This document shows positions 1-7,853 of a DNA stretch of 10,840 nucleotides, piece by piece (the stretch's first letter is position 1; each line of letters starts with the position of its first letter). The stretch is taken from the NCBI GenBank assembly GCA_036939755.1, contig JALLAZ010001987.1:1-10840 (forward strand), read 5' to 3'. The DNA is from Stephanodiscus triporus (lineage: Eukaryota; Bacillariophyta; Thalassiosirophyceae; Thalassiosirales; Thalassiosiraceae). The translations under genes were made by a program, and so were the position numbers. The notes beneath the pieces were generated by a model, which was not told the DNA's origin, ran no database searches, and was given only the letters and a program-made list of their open reading frames with translations.

Positions 1-37
1 ATTTGCTGGTAAGCTGTTTTTTTATTTGTTATCTCTT

Positions 38-1543
38 TTATCTTGATGGGGGGAACGGTGGAGGCAACGACAACAAGATGCCGACTTCCACCCAGGAGGC
101 CTCAACAGTCGCCCCTCCTCTCCCCTTCCTCCTCCTCCTATTGTCTGCGCTCGTTGTCATCGCCCCCCCCTTCTCCCACACCGCCTCGGCCCTGCACACG
201 TCCCACACCATGGATATTTCGAGCCGTGGATCGTACAGCAGCGCCGACATGTCCACGTAGGCATCGTCAAGGATCAGACTCAGGACCGCCGTTGTGCCAA
301 AGCCCTCGTCGCGATCCAGGGGAGGAACATACAAAAAGGCGTGGACGTCAGCACCGCCGCCAACGAACTCCGGATCGAGTCCGCGGCAGACAACCCGCCC
401 GCGGCCGTTCAATGATACGGCACGACGACGCCGTCCCCCCCGCCGGCCTCGCGGGCGTTGTTCCCGCCCCCCCCGCGGATCCGTCTGTCCGCAAATCCGT
501 CGCCCTCGCCTTCGCCGCCGCCGCCCCCTTCGACGACGGCTGCGGAGACGCGAGTGTAGGCCTTGTACCCCGCCGACGACGTCGCGGGCGGGGTCCACGC
601 CGCCGGTCCCATGGCGAGGCGGTGCGACGCCAGCTGCCGTTTGTCGCGCTTCCGCGTCGTTCCCTATACGGATCGGAGTCCGCCGAGCTTGCCGCCGAAG
701 TGTCGCGCCGACGTATGCGGATGCGTCATCGGCCATACGCGGGGGGAAGAAGGACGAAGACGAAGACGACAACGATGACGTGCCAGCGGCGCGCCGTTGT
801 TCAAGGTCTGACGGATTGTACGGCGAGAGCGATCGCACGCTCACGCATATCCCCGCAACCGCGAGCGTTGTCGCGGCTAGGACGGTGGCCATCAACGACG
901 ATCGCCACCTCGCGGTACCGTCAAACGACGACAAGTATGAGCACAATCGCGGCCAATGATGGGAGGGTCGTATTGTACCCTGAGAGCAACTCGAACGTGT
1001 CGTCCGCGTGCGACGCATCCTCGGAGAATAGCATCTCCCTCATCACATCCATTGCGCTGGGGTGGTACCTGTTGCTGTTCTTGTCGAGGACGTACTCTCC
1101 CGGGAGAGACGTTACCTCGTCGGCGTCGTTAATCGCGTCCTGGTAGTTTGACACATTGACCTTGCTCGTGGCGTACGACTTGGGATTGTGCGTGGGCAGG
1201 CGGGCGTCGTCGTACGTGGCCAGGAGTATGCTCATCCTCATGTCGCCGGTGATGCCCGCCAACCCGACCCCGTCGTTGTCCTCTGAGATGCATCCTCCTC
1301 CCCCCCCTCCACTGCTGCCACCTCCAACGCCGACCTACAAATACGATGAGGAATATGACAAGGATCGGGAGGCGGGATCGTCGTTCGATGTCCCCCCCGG
1401 ATGTTCGTCCGACGTCGGCCGCCCGGCTTGGGAGGACGGCCCGGGATCAATGACTACCTCCTCCGTACTGCCAGACACAGCAACGTCGGCACATCGAGAA
1501 GGGGGGGGGATGACAACATTGCCGACGGTGGCCAGATATGCAT
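38..1543 (-). pseudogene. Broken GC-rich gene, unknown putative membrane protein
   Basis: I do not recognise the product. The minus strand reads as one protein only if the frame is changed several times. A possible start ATG is at 1543-1541 (begins MHIWPPSAM). After a C9 run (minus strand; 1501-1509) the sense shifts frame to a Ser/Gly/Asp-rich stretch. An in-frame TAG lies at 1335-1337, and the same frame then continues (ITGDMRMSILLATYDDARLP) to a hydrophobic run, LAAIVLILVVV, ending at 921. A second hydrophobic segment (MATVLAATTLAVAGICVSV, ATG at 892-890) lies in another frame. Further frame changes are needed near 650 and 415. The C-terminal part (about 420-170) is compact and protein-like (DVHAFLYVPPLDRDEGFG, YDPRLEISMVWDVC). 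It could be one membrane-anchored protein, or two neighbouring genes with the second starting at 892 behind a signal peptide. Base composition is far more GC- and CpG-rich than the rest of the window. The plus-strand open frames here are Arg/Pro-rich shadows. Confidence 0.5.
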
Positions 1544-1570
1544 TTGTCTAATCAAATCAGCCCAATGATT

Positions 1571-2134
1571 TCATCGTGTCGGTTGAGATCGATTCTGTGC
1601 TTTGACAGGAAGATCCAATTGGAATCGATAACTAGGGGGGAAGGAGCTGTCTGTATTGTATGGTAAATTGGCTTCCTCTGTATTTTCCAATGAGGGAAAA
1701 TTGCCGGAAGGATTGGAAATCGAATTGAAGCCCTCGGTTTCCATCATTTCTGTTGGCTCATGATTATAATCCGCATTTTGTGTATCTTCATCATCACTAA
1801 AAGGCGTGTCGGCACATCCTGTGTCAAAGATGACAACCTCTGATTGTGGATGTGGATCGGTATTATGGACTTTGTTATAATCCACCAAATCAGCAAATTC
1901 AAATGAGTCTTGGTGCAAATTCCTTGACCGCTTGGTCAAGAATGGAAATGGTGATGTACCGGAAAGGTGGAGTGGACCCGAACAATCATTGCTCGACTTC
2001 CTCTTTGATGCAGAGCATTGTCGAACATGATTGGAGAGAGATTTTTGATTATTACCAAAATCATCGCGTCCACATTTGAAGCAGAACATACCAACCTTTG
2101 TTGGTAGACACTCAGGTGGAAGATTGTTCGACAT
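1571..2134 (-). CDS. C2HC zinc-finger protein, probably a truncated transposon ORF
   Basis: A 187-residue acidic protein starting at the ATG at 2134-2132 (MSNNLPPECLP). The frame stays open further upstream to 2518, but that part is hydrophobic, AT-rich and not protein-like, so the internal ATG is preferred. Residues 18-40 form a zinc-finger pattern: C18-X2-C21-X14-H36-X3-C40 (FCFKCG...NHVRQC). The middle is Ser/Asp/Glu-rich and likely disordered. The frame ends in SQPTR-stop, but the +1 frame reads RIDLNRHDEIIGLI-stop across the same bases, which looks more natural, so a one-base frameshift near 1590 is likely. Both frames end by about 1550, exactly where the GC-rich block begins, suggesting that the 3' part of a longer gene was lost. 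Single N-terminal fingers of this kind are common at the start of transposase-like proteins (family knowledge); nucleic-acid binding is an inference. It is divergent from the gene at 2593. Confidence 0.5.
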   Translation of the reverse strand: MSNNLPPECLPTKVGMFCFKCGRDDFGNNQKSLSNHVRQCSASKRKSSNDCSGPLHLSGTSPFPFLTKRSRNLHQDSFEFADLVDYNKVHNTDPHPQSEVVIFDTGCADTPFSDDEDTQNADYNHEPTEMMETEGFNSISNPSGNFPSLENTEEANLPYNTDSSFPPSYRFQLDLPVKAQNRSQPTR

Positions 2135-2592
2135 CTCCTCTGAGTCAATGTTGGGACGGAAGTTTTTATGAGGGTGGAAGTTTTTATGAGGGGACCATAA
2201 TGCTTGAGCACCTGAAAAATTGGCGCGGAAATAAAACCGATATGAAAATAAATAAAGACAAAGTAAAAGACAGGAAGAATTTGTTGGCCACTGATAGGCC
2301 TTCCAAAATTTGGCGCAGTGGAGTGGACAACAAACAAATAAAATGAGTGAAAGAGAAGAGTGAAAGATAAGTTTGCCAAAAAAAAACTTGGCGCGGAGAT
2401 GATATCGGAATTGGTACAACCCCACATGGATACGATAACTGATATGGTTTCCCACATAAAAATAAATAAAGTGGCGGTTGGAGATAGTGGTGATATGAGG
2501 GACAGTTAACATAAACAAAACAAACTAACAACACCAAAAGAGAAAACACCATCATCAAGAAGAGACAAGATCACAACAAAGCTGTCGGGACG
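2135..2592. promoter_or_regulatory. Divergent promoter region with three TTGGCGC motifs
   Basis: This 458-bp spacer separates the heads of the zinc-finger gene (minus) and the two-exon gene (plus). It is A-rich on the plus strand. It carries three copies of TTGGCGC in the same orientation: at 2220-2226 (ATTGGCGCGG context), 2310-2316 (TTTGGCGCAG) and 2388-2394 (CTTGGCGCGG), spaced 90 and 78 bp. The first two fit the E2F consensus WTTSSCSS; the third has C at the first position. CG dinucleotides are otherwise scarce here, so the motifs stand out. A direct repeat AAAATAAATAAAG occurs near 2246 and 2457. A role as a shared, possibly S-phase-linked promoter is an inference; no TATA element can be fixed with confidence. 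Confidence 0.4.
2158..2192. repeat. 18-bp tandem duplication
   Basis: The unit GGAAGTTTTTATGAGGGT (2158-2175) is followed at once by a near-complete second copy (2176-2192). It lies just upstream of the chosen start of the zinc-finger gene, probably in its 5' untranslated leader. If the frame were translated from further upstream, the duplication would encode a repeated HPHKNF. Confidence 0.8.
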
Positions 2593-4019
2593 ATGGAAGA
2601 CGACCATGATGTCAATGAAGCCGTTTTTCAATCATGGCAGAGAAAGAAGAAGAAGTACGAGGATGAGATCACAAGGCTGAACAAAGAGTTGGCTGAATGC
2701 CGGAAGACTTTGGACAAGGTACAGAAGAGTGTGATCTCTGGCGACGTCAAGAGGAGAGGAAGGAACAAATGTTGTGACAAGAAAGGTTATGACAGGTATC
2801 AGCACATGAATGGAGACATCTTATCACAATTTAGCAAGTTTAAAATGTTCCCGCATTACAAGTTCCTTCGACCTGCCTACTTGATATATTCTCCGGAGAA
2901 CCAGAAGAGCCTCTGTTACAAGATCAATGAAATAATTGATAAGCCACCTCATGTTCAGTCAGATATAGACGATGAGTTCTATTGGGTAAACTACACTGTT
3001 CCGATGATTAACAAAAAATATTGTGAAATGCGTTCGAACTTTACAACTGATGTAAAGAAGATGTATATTGGTGAGTGATGATAATGTCTACTGCGGTTCA
3101 TTATTATGAACAATATGTAAACTGAAACTAATCATGCATTTGTTTGCTTGTCTAATGTACTTGTTTAGAGGATGCAAGATTGGTTGGGAACGACATGGTT
3201 TACACGTTGGATTTTCACAAGATTGTACAGGAGCCAAAGCATCAGGACTTGCATGACGCCTCTGTTGGGATGAAAATATGCCGTTTTGTTGACAAGTATG
3301 TGACTAGATTGTACGGTACCCGTGCTGTTAGTGCATGGCTCACCAAGAACAAGGGAAAGACAATATTCGATATGATAACCATGTCTGACATAGCCTTCAC
3401 TGTGGCAGTGATTGAGAATGGTCACGATAAGTGGGATGAGGCTATCAACGGAAGTGTCAACACACAAGATGAACCACCAAGGATGCCTAAGTTCACTAAG
3501 AAGGGAGGAGTCAAGAGAGAGTTCAATTCCACTGGATGGAGTAAGGAGGGTATTGACTTCTACAACAAGGTGTGGGAGAGATGGAAGAAACTATCTGGAG
3601 AAAACAAATTTGGACTTTGGAAGCGACAAGTGGAGGACAAGTGGTTTGAGTACATTGAAGAGATGGGGGTGTGGGAGAATCAAGGAAGAAAGAAGAAGCG
3701 CAACAGGTCAAACTCAGAAGACGAAGATTCGGATCCTCCTATGCCTAACTTACCATATGAAGCAGCTGAGATGGTGTTCGAAGGAGATGATGGCTATCAG
3801 CCAGATTGTCCTTGGAAGTATGCTGCAGACTATGACCAAGCAATCAATGATGCTCTGATGGATGATGATCTAATTCGGGGTTGGGGAGAAAATGCAAGAG
3901 AGTATTCCACTGTAGGCAACCTGGGAGTGAGTATTCGCAATAATAATCGTGTAAGTTTGGGGAGTAACCTGTCTGATGACGATGACGGCAGTGACAAGGA
4001 AGGCAATGCTATGGTTTAG
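2593..4019 (+). CDS. Intact two-exon gene, unknown 442-residue protein
   Basis: Exon 1 is 2593-3070 and exon 2 is 3169-4019, with a phase-1 intron between them. The joined frame is open for 442 residues and is the only fully intact longer gene in the window. The start ATG (2593, MEDDHDVNEAVFQSW) follows an A-rich leader. Residues about 10-50 are strongly charged with heptad-like spacing (KYEDEITRLNKELAECRKTL), a likely coiled coil. The middle (about 100-330) is globular, with aromatic landmarks: FVDKYVTRLYG, ITMSDIAFTVAVIENGHDKW, GWSKEGIDFYNKVWERW, KWFEYIEEMGVWE. A basic patch (GRKKKRNRS) and an acidic stretch follow, then an Asp-rich tail ending DDDDGSDKEGNAMV. No catalytic motif is recognised. 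The basic patch could be a nuclear localisation signal. Its head-to-head position with a truncated zinc-finger ORF suggests it may be an accessory protein of a transposon, but it could equally be a host gene. Confidence 0.75.
3071..3168 (+). other. Spliceosomal intron, 98 nt, phase 1
   Basis: The donor is G|GTGAGT at 3071 and the acceptor is TTGTTTAG|AG ending at 3168. Removing these 98 nt joins the codon GAG (G from 3070, AG from 3169-3170) and keeps the downstream frame open to 4019. Using the next AG (3169-3170) as acceptor would throw exon 2 out of frame. Without splicing, exon 1 stops at 3076-3078. Confidence 0.85.
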
Positions 4020-4115
4020 CGGGGGTGCACGTGAATTATGAAAGGATAGATGAATCAAAATATATATTATGTGTAATAACCAAATTTTAGCTTACTGAAG
4101 AATGAAGAATAGTTT

Positions 4116-4423
4116 GTTTAGGAATAGATAAATGTTTCTTCAGAGAACGGAAACAAGTTTAATATATGATACCATCATTCAAGTTTACTGAATAAACACA
4201 GTGATATGATGCTGTCTAAACAGGGGAATTCGATACCATGTTTACACAGCACACAAGAGTAAAGGTTAACACCTACAATGATATACTATTACGAGTAAAC
4301 AACATCTGAGTTGAGGTTAAACACAAAGTTTACTCAAGCCATGACAATAAGTTTAGTATTAGACTTCATGTTTAAGCGGTAGAGCTTGACATTGAAAACT
4401 TGAAGTTTAATATTTCCAGTTTA
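4116..4423. repeat. Cluster of 13 GTTTA/TAAAC pentamers
   Basis: Within 308 bp downstream of the intact gene, GTTTA occurs nine times on the plus strand (4116, 4157, 4183, 4240, 4328, 4351, 4370, 4405, 4419) and TAAAC four times (4193, 4217, 4296, 4318). Five of the forward copies extend to AAGTTTA and two to ATGTTTA. Fewer than two would be expected by chance in sequence of this composition. Spacing is irregular, so this is not a simple tandem repeat. Such dispersed, mixed-orientation short motifs resemble the subterminal transposase-binding repeats known from hAT and CMC elements; that role is an inference. Confidence 0.6.
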
Positions 4424-4467
4424 ATTGAATCCTTGAACGGGTTTGTGATGTTTTGTCTTATTTAGTC

Positions 4468-4501
4468 AGCATTGCTTATGCCCCAGCGTTGCTTATGCCC
4501 C
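4468..4501. repeat. 17-bp perfect-register tandem pair
   Basis: AGCATTGCTTATGCCCC (4468-4484) is followed without a gap by AGCGTTGCTTATGCCCC (4485-4501), one mismatch in 17. It sits just after the GTTTA cluster. Function unknown. Confidence 0.85.
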
Positions 4502-5501
4502 GGCTTGTACGGCAGACAACAACTAGGGTTGAATAGTTAGGTAATGTAGGTACCTACCATACACAGCACTTGGGGTCCCAATTATTGAGCATTCTGTGCA
4601 TGTGTTATGCATTCTGTTCTCCATTTTTCTTGAGCTCATAACCCAGCTGATGAACAGAGAATGCAGAATGGAGCTTCAGCGGGGTCATCGGGTTTTGGAG
4701 CATGTTCCTAGATGGATATTCAGCCTCCCAGTACAAATTCAAACTTCTGGTACTAATTTGTACCAGCTATGCCAGTGACTGTGGTTTGCAACCCCAACCA
4801 ATGAGCTGATGTATGGTAATGTCCGCTTGAAAATGGTCTTGCGGACCTTAGGCATATTGACTTTTATCATGATACCCGGCGCCGGCAATGATATTTGTCG
4901 GTTGTGCACTGTCCCTCAAAGATTATCAGTTAATTGTGGTGGGTTGTGACATGTATTTTTGCTAGGTAAAAGCTAGCTAAATGCTAGCTAAAGCTAGGGA
5001 AAACATGCACCGACAGCCCTGTCATGCTACGACCGCCATGTTGACCCACTCTCGGCGCCACCGCATCTGACAATCATCCAATATGGTCAGTCTCTCTGCA
5101 AGACCTTGCAAGACAAGTACCTGATTTTTCTTGCAATTCCATGGTATCATCTTGCAGGCCTTGTCTCACAAGACAAATAGAGACTGCATAAGTGTACATG
5201 TAGGTAGGTAGTTATGTACGTATCTAAAGTAATTATGTATGTAACGTAGGTATGTACCAGTGGAAATCCACTTCAAACTAAGACCCCCTCCTTTGAGACT
5301 ACCAAGGACAAAGGACTAAGGCCCTTGTCCCCTACAACCCGATTTCAAAGCTGACAAACTTAATATCAGTAAGGTATATGACCTTTAGACTTTAGCCTAA
5401 AAGAAAACTGTAACAATGTTTAGAGCTCACTTATTGCTTTTTGCTTTCAGTGCAGTGATATCAAGACATCTTTTTGTCAAGGTAAAGAAACAAGAAAAGG
5501 A
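4502..5501. other. Non-coding stretch with small repeats
   Basis: No convincing gene. It contains a 12-bp palindrome GTAGGTACCTAC (4546-4557) and a 10-bp palindrome CCGGCGCCGG (4876-4885) inside a longer imperfect palindrome. An 8-bp inverted pair CAGTCTCT/AGAGACTG (5088-5095 and 5179-5186) encloses repeated CTTGCAAG- and ACAAG-like words. There is a GTAG/GTAT-rich tract (about 5200-5258), a short hairpin AGTGGA-AA-TCCACT (5259-5272) and an imperfect hairpin near 5306-5331. These look like remnants of small mobile elements. Short open frames at 4596-4778 and 5416-5676 lack protein character. Confidence 0.5.
4961..4998. repeat. GCTAG(G/C)TAAA short tandem repeat
   Basis: Four imperfect units in a row: GCTAGGTAAA, AGCTAGCTAAAT, GCTAGCTAAA and GCTAGGG. 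The same word GCTAGGTAAA recurs twice in the left part of the TA-flanked element near 9947-9976, with a TCTAGGTAGA unit between. Confidence 0.65.
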
Positions 5502-6288
5502 GGCTGTAGACCCAATCCAGATTGATCTCATATCAATGCCAGACATATCCAAAGTGTTTGACAACCTTCATATGCTGTGGATGTGCATATGGATGTGTCC
5601 TCACCACATTACAGCTGCTCATGCGGTCCATGCTTTTGAAAGAGAGCAAGAATTCTGGGTAACTCCCAGGCAATAACTGAAGTAAAAATACAGTGATTGA
5701 GACTGTAGACCCAATCCAGATTGATCTCATATTAATGCCAAGCACATAAAGTGTTTGACAATCTTCATATGGTGTGAATGTGCATATGGATGTGTCCTCA
5801 CCACATTACAGCTGCTCATGTCGAACAAGCTTTTGGCAGTGGGCTTGAATTCTGGGTAACTCTCAGGCAACAAATGATGGTGAAGTGCGATGATTGATGC
5901 TGTAGACCCAATCCAGATTCATCTCACATCAATGTCACACATATAAAAAGTATTTGATAACCTTCATATGGTGTGAATATGCATATGGATGTGTCCTCAC
6001 CACATTACAGCTGCTCTCATTGAAGCTTTTGGCAGTGGGCTAGAATTCAGGAAAACTCCCAGGCAACAAATGATTGAATTTGGGTAACTCAGACAAAGTG
6101 AAGTGTGGTAATTGAGGCTGTAGACCATAACCAGATTCATCTCACATCAATGTCAAGCACATACAGAGTGTTTGCCAACCTTCATATGGTGTGAATGTGC
6201 ATATGGATGTGTCCTCACGACATTACAGCTGCTCATGCAGTCCAAGCTTTTGGAAGAGCGCAAGAATTCTGGGTAACTCCCAGGCAAC
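5502..6288. repeat. Four-copy tandem array, unit about 198 bp
   Basis: Four diverged copies start at 5502, 5701, 5898 and 6116, each beginning near (G/T)(G/A)CTGTAGACC. Start-to-start distances are 199, 197 and 218 bp. The third copy is longer because it carries an extra segment that repeats TGGGTAACTC. Shared landmarks in every copy include CTTCATATG, GCATATGGATGTGTCCTCAC, GACATTACAGCTGCTC or CACATTACAGCTGCTC, and near the end a CCCAGGCAA-type word. Copies differ by substitutions and small indels and do not preserve an open frame, so the array is non-coding. The last copy stops at 6288 and is followed directly by an inverted partial copy. Confidence 0.85.
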
Positions 6289-6360
6289 TGACATTGATGT
6301 GAGATGAATCTGGATTGGTTCTATAGCCTCAATCCATCATTTGTTGCATGGGAGTTACCA
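6289..6360. repeat. Inverted partial copy capping the tandem array
   Basis: These 72 bp are the reverse complement of a unit junction of the preceding array: the end of one unit (GGTAACTCCC...GCAACAAATGA) followed by the start of the next (ATTGAGGCT, then CAATCCAGATTCATCTCAC). It lacks about a dozen bases present between those parts in the direct copies. The result is a head-to-head fold-back at 6288/6289. Confidence 0.8.
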
Positions 6361-6562
6361 GGTGTGAGGGAATCTGTACATTTATTACCAAATATTTTTA
6401 GATACCATTCCTAAAAATGGGATTGTAGGAATTCATTATGTACCAGAAAAGCCAAGACACCATATGAAAAGAGATAGTATGAATTACGAATTCATATGTG
6501 GTTCCTATCATAGTCAACCCTAAACTCCCTGTATTTTTGTTTCTGAGCCAACAAAAACAATT
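6361..6562. other. Short spacer, no gene seen
   Basis: AT-rich sequence between the tandem array and the Harbinger-like element. It contains a perfect short inverted repeat TATGAATT-ACG-AATTCATA (6478-6496). No coding signal. Confidence 0.4.
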
Positions 6563-6623
6563 GAGGTTGAGGGAAATAACCTAGAGAGGGCTCACACTCA
6601 CATTCCCCCCATCCAAAATGCAA

Positions 6624-6701
6624 GCTAAAAGTATGAATTAATAGTTAAACTGAGAAATAATATCTAAAAGTATGAATTTTGAGTTTTTCTATGAAATAAT
6701 A
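6624..6701. repeat. 39-bp imperfect tandem duplication
   Basis: Two adjacent 39-bp units, 6624-6662 and 6663-6701, both carry CTAAAAGTATGAATT near the start and GAAATAATAT at or near the end; the middles differ. They lie inside the left terminal region of the Harbinger-like element. The word AGTATGAATT also occurs once outside, near 6477. Confidence 0.7.
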
Positions 6702-6745
6702 TGATGCACTAGTGGTAACTTTTAGCTAACCACTCATCCCCATGC

Positions 6746-7853
6746 CTACTTCACCTCAAAGAGGGGATCTCCATTTGCCATGAAGAGCTAGGAGATGATG
6801 GCGCATGCAATGAAAACACTCCCATGCTGTGATATGTTGTGCTGGCGGTAGATCCTCTCAAGGAGGATCCCCCAGTTCTTGCGGCGGCCATTGAAGGTCT
6901 TGTGGCGCAACCTCGCTGCCAGCTGCATGCCAAGATTCTCACTGGGGTTACAATAATTGTTGGGGCACTTTATCTTGTCGGGATGCCCCACGTAGCCATT
7001 GCCGGCCTTGACATGTTTGCCTGGCAGGAGGTGGCCTGCAAGGGTGTCCAAGAGGATCTTGAGGTCTGGCCAGGCGCCGGCGGGGTATGGCCCCTCCACC
7101 CAGACGAGATTTCCCTTGAGGATGTCAATGCCCAGCTTGTAGCGGAGTGCCGACTTACCCGCATACTTGTGGGAATCAAAGGCATTCCCCTTCTGTTGGA
7201 TACAGCAGTTGGTGCCATCAATCATCATGAGACAATCGTTCAGCTCATCGCCATCGAGATGGCTCTTGAAATTGATCTGTTGTTTTGCGAGAGTGCAATA
7301 ACAACAACAATAAGAGGAGGTGGCGAGAAAAGATTTGTTGGCAAGAGCACGACATCAAAAAATGACTTACCACTTCATCCGCAAGCTCATTGATTTGCTC
7401 AATGAAAGCCACACCCACTTGCGCATCGCCTTGGGGTTGATGGCACCCTTTGACCATCCGACGGCGGCACAACCGGGGCCCTCCTTTGGATAGCACTTCA
7501 AAAATAGAGAGTCCAAAGCAGATGCTTGGGCTTGCTCTTCTCAGGGAGCAGGGAGCCCTCGACAAACAAGCCCCACACCATCCGGACAATGCCAAAGTGC
7601 TCGCAAAAGCAGCAGTCCTCCCTCGCCGCCATGCCAACCTTCCACCTCACCCGGTTTGTGATGTCCCCAGCGGCACGAAAAAACATCGTCCAAGGTCTTG
7701 CCATCATTGCTGTTCTCATCATTGTTGTCATTGCTTGTGTAGCCGTTGATGACAATGGTGTCATCATCAACAACGTCACTTGCCTATCTTTGGGCTGCCC
7801 TTGCTGTCATAGATGGTGGCGACCGGAGGGGCGGTGGAAGCCGAGGTGCTCAT
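6746..7853 (-). pseudogene. Harbinger-type DDE transposase, inactivated
   Basis: A nuclear DDE endonuclease of the PIF/Harbinger superfamily (DDE_Tnp_4 type), about 337 codons when complete. Start ATG 7853-7851 (MSTSASTAPPVATIYD) follows an A/C-rich leader. An acidic, Asn-rich N-terminus leads to HFGIVRMVW, LLPEKSKPKHLLWTLYF, YPKEGPGCAAVG, and, after an intron, the catalytic core: MMIDGTNC (first Asp, codon 7217-7219), then ILKGNLVWVEGPYPAGAWPD. At the second catalytic site the family has ADxGY, but here it is AGNGYVG (Gly codon 7001-7003). At the third the family has an R/H-E-T pair before FN or VN; here it is RHKTFN (Lys codon 6899-6901). Lesions: one-base gains near 7778 and in the A6 run at 7678-7683; one-base losses at the A5 run 7500-7504 and near 7409; a TAG stop at 6788-6790, 14 codons before the natural stop at 6746-6748. 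Clearly dead as catalyst. Confidence 0.88.
7277..7370 (-). other. Spliceosomal intron of the transposase, 94 nt, phase 0
   Basis: On the minus strand the donor is GTG|GTAAGT (7370 downwards) and the acceptor is CAACAG|ATC (ends 7277). Splicing joins ...ELADEV to INFKSHLDGDELNDCLMMID, matching the continuous arrangement typical of this transposase family just ahead of the first catalytic Asp. Unspliced, the frame stops within the intron region. Confidence 0.85.

Noticed and set aside
43..1146. Long plus-strand open frames (367 and 221 residues)
   Set aside because: Their products are Arg/Pro/Thr-rich and lack fold-like character; they arise because the GC-rich minus-strand sequence has few stop codons. 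The minus strand carries the protein-like blocks.
2135..2518. Upstream extension of the zinc-finger ORF to 2518
   Set aside because: The extra 128 residues are Phe/Leu/Tyr-rich translation of an A-rich promoter; the ATG at 2134 directly precedes the natural-looking protein.
4370..4410. tRNA-like GCGGTAGAGC word
   Set aside because: No T-arm, anticodon stem or acceptor pairing follows; chance match.
4596..4778. 60-residue plus-strand ORF
   Set aside because: No protein character, no leader or partner; lies among inverted CATTCTG/CAGAATG words.
5416..5676. 86-residue plus-strand ORF with hydrophobic start
   Set aside because: Most of it is the first unit of the 198-bp array; the other units do not keep the frame open.
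5502..6288. CRISPR-like array
   Set aside because: Units are long and diverged throughout, with no short identical repeats separating unique spacers, and the DNA is eukaryotic.
6519..6530. Telomere-type CCCTAAA word
   Set aside because: A single occurrence only; no tandem run.
6839..7393. 184-residue plus-strand ORF
   Set aside because: Antisense shadow of the transposase; the minus strand has the catalytic-core motifs and intron.
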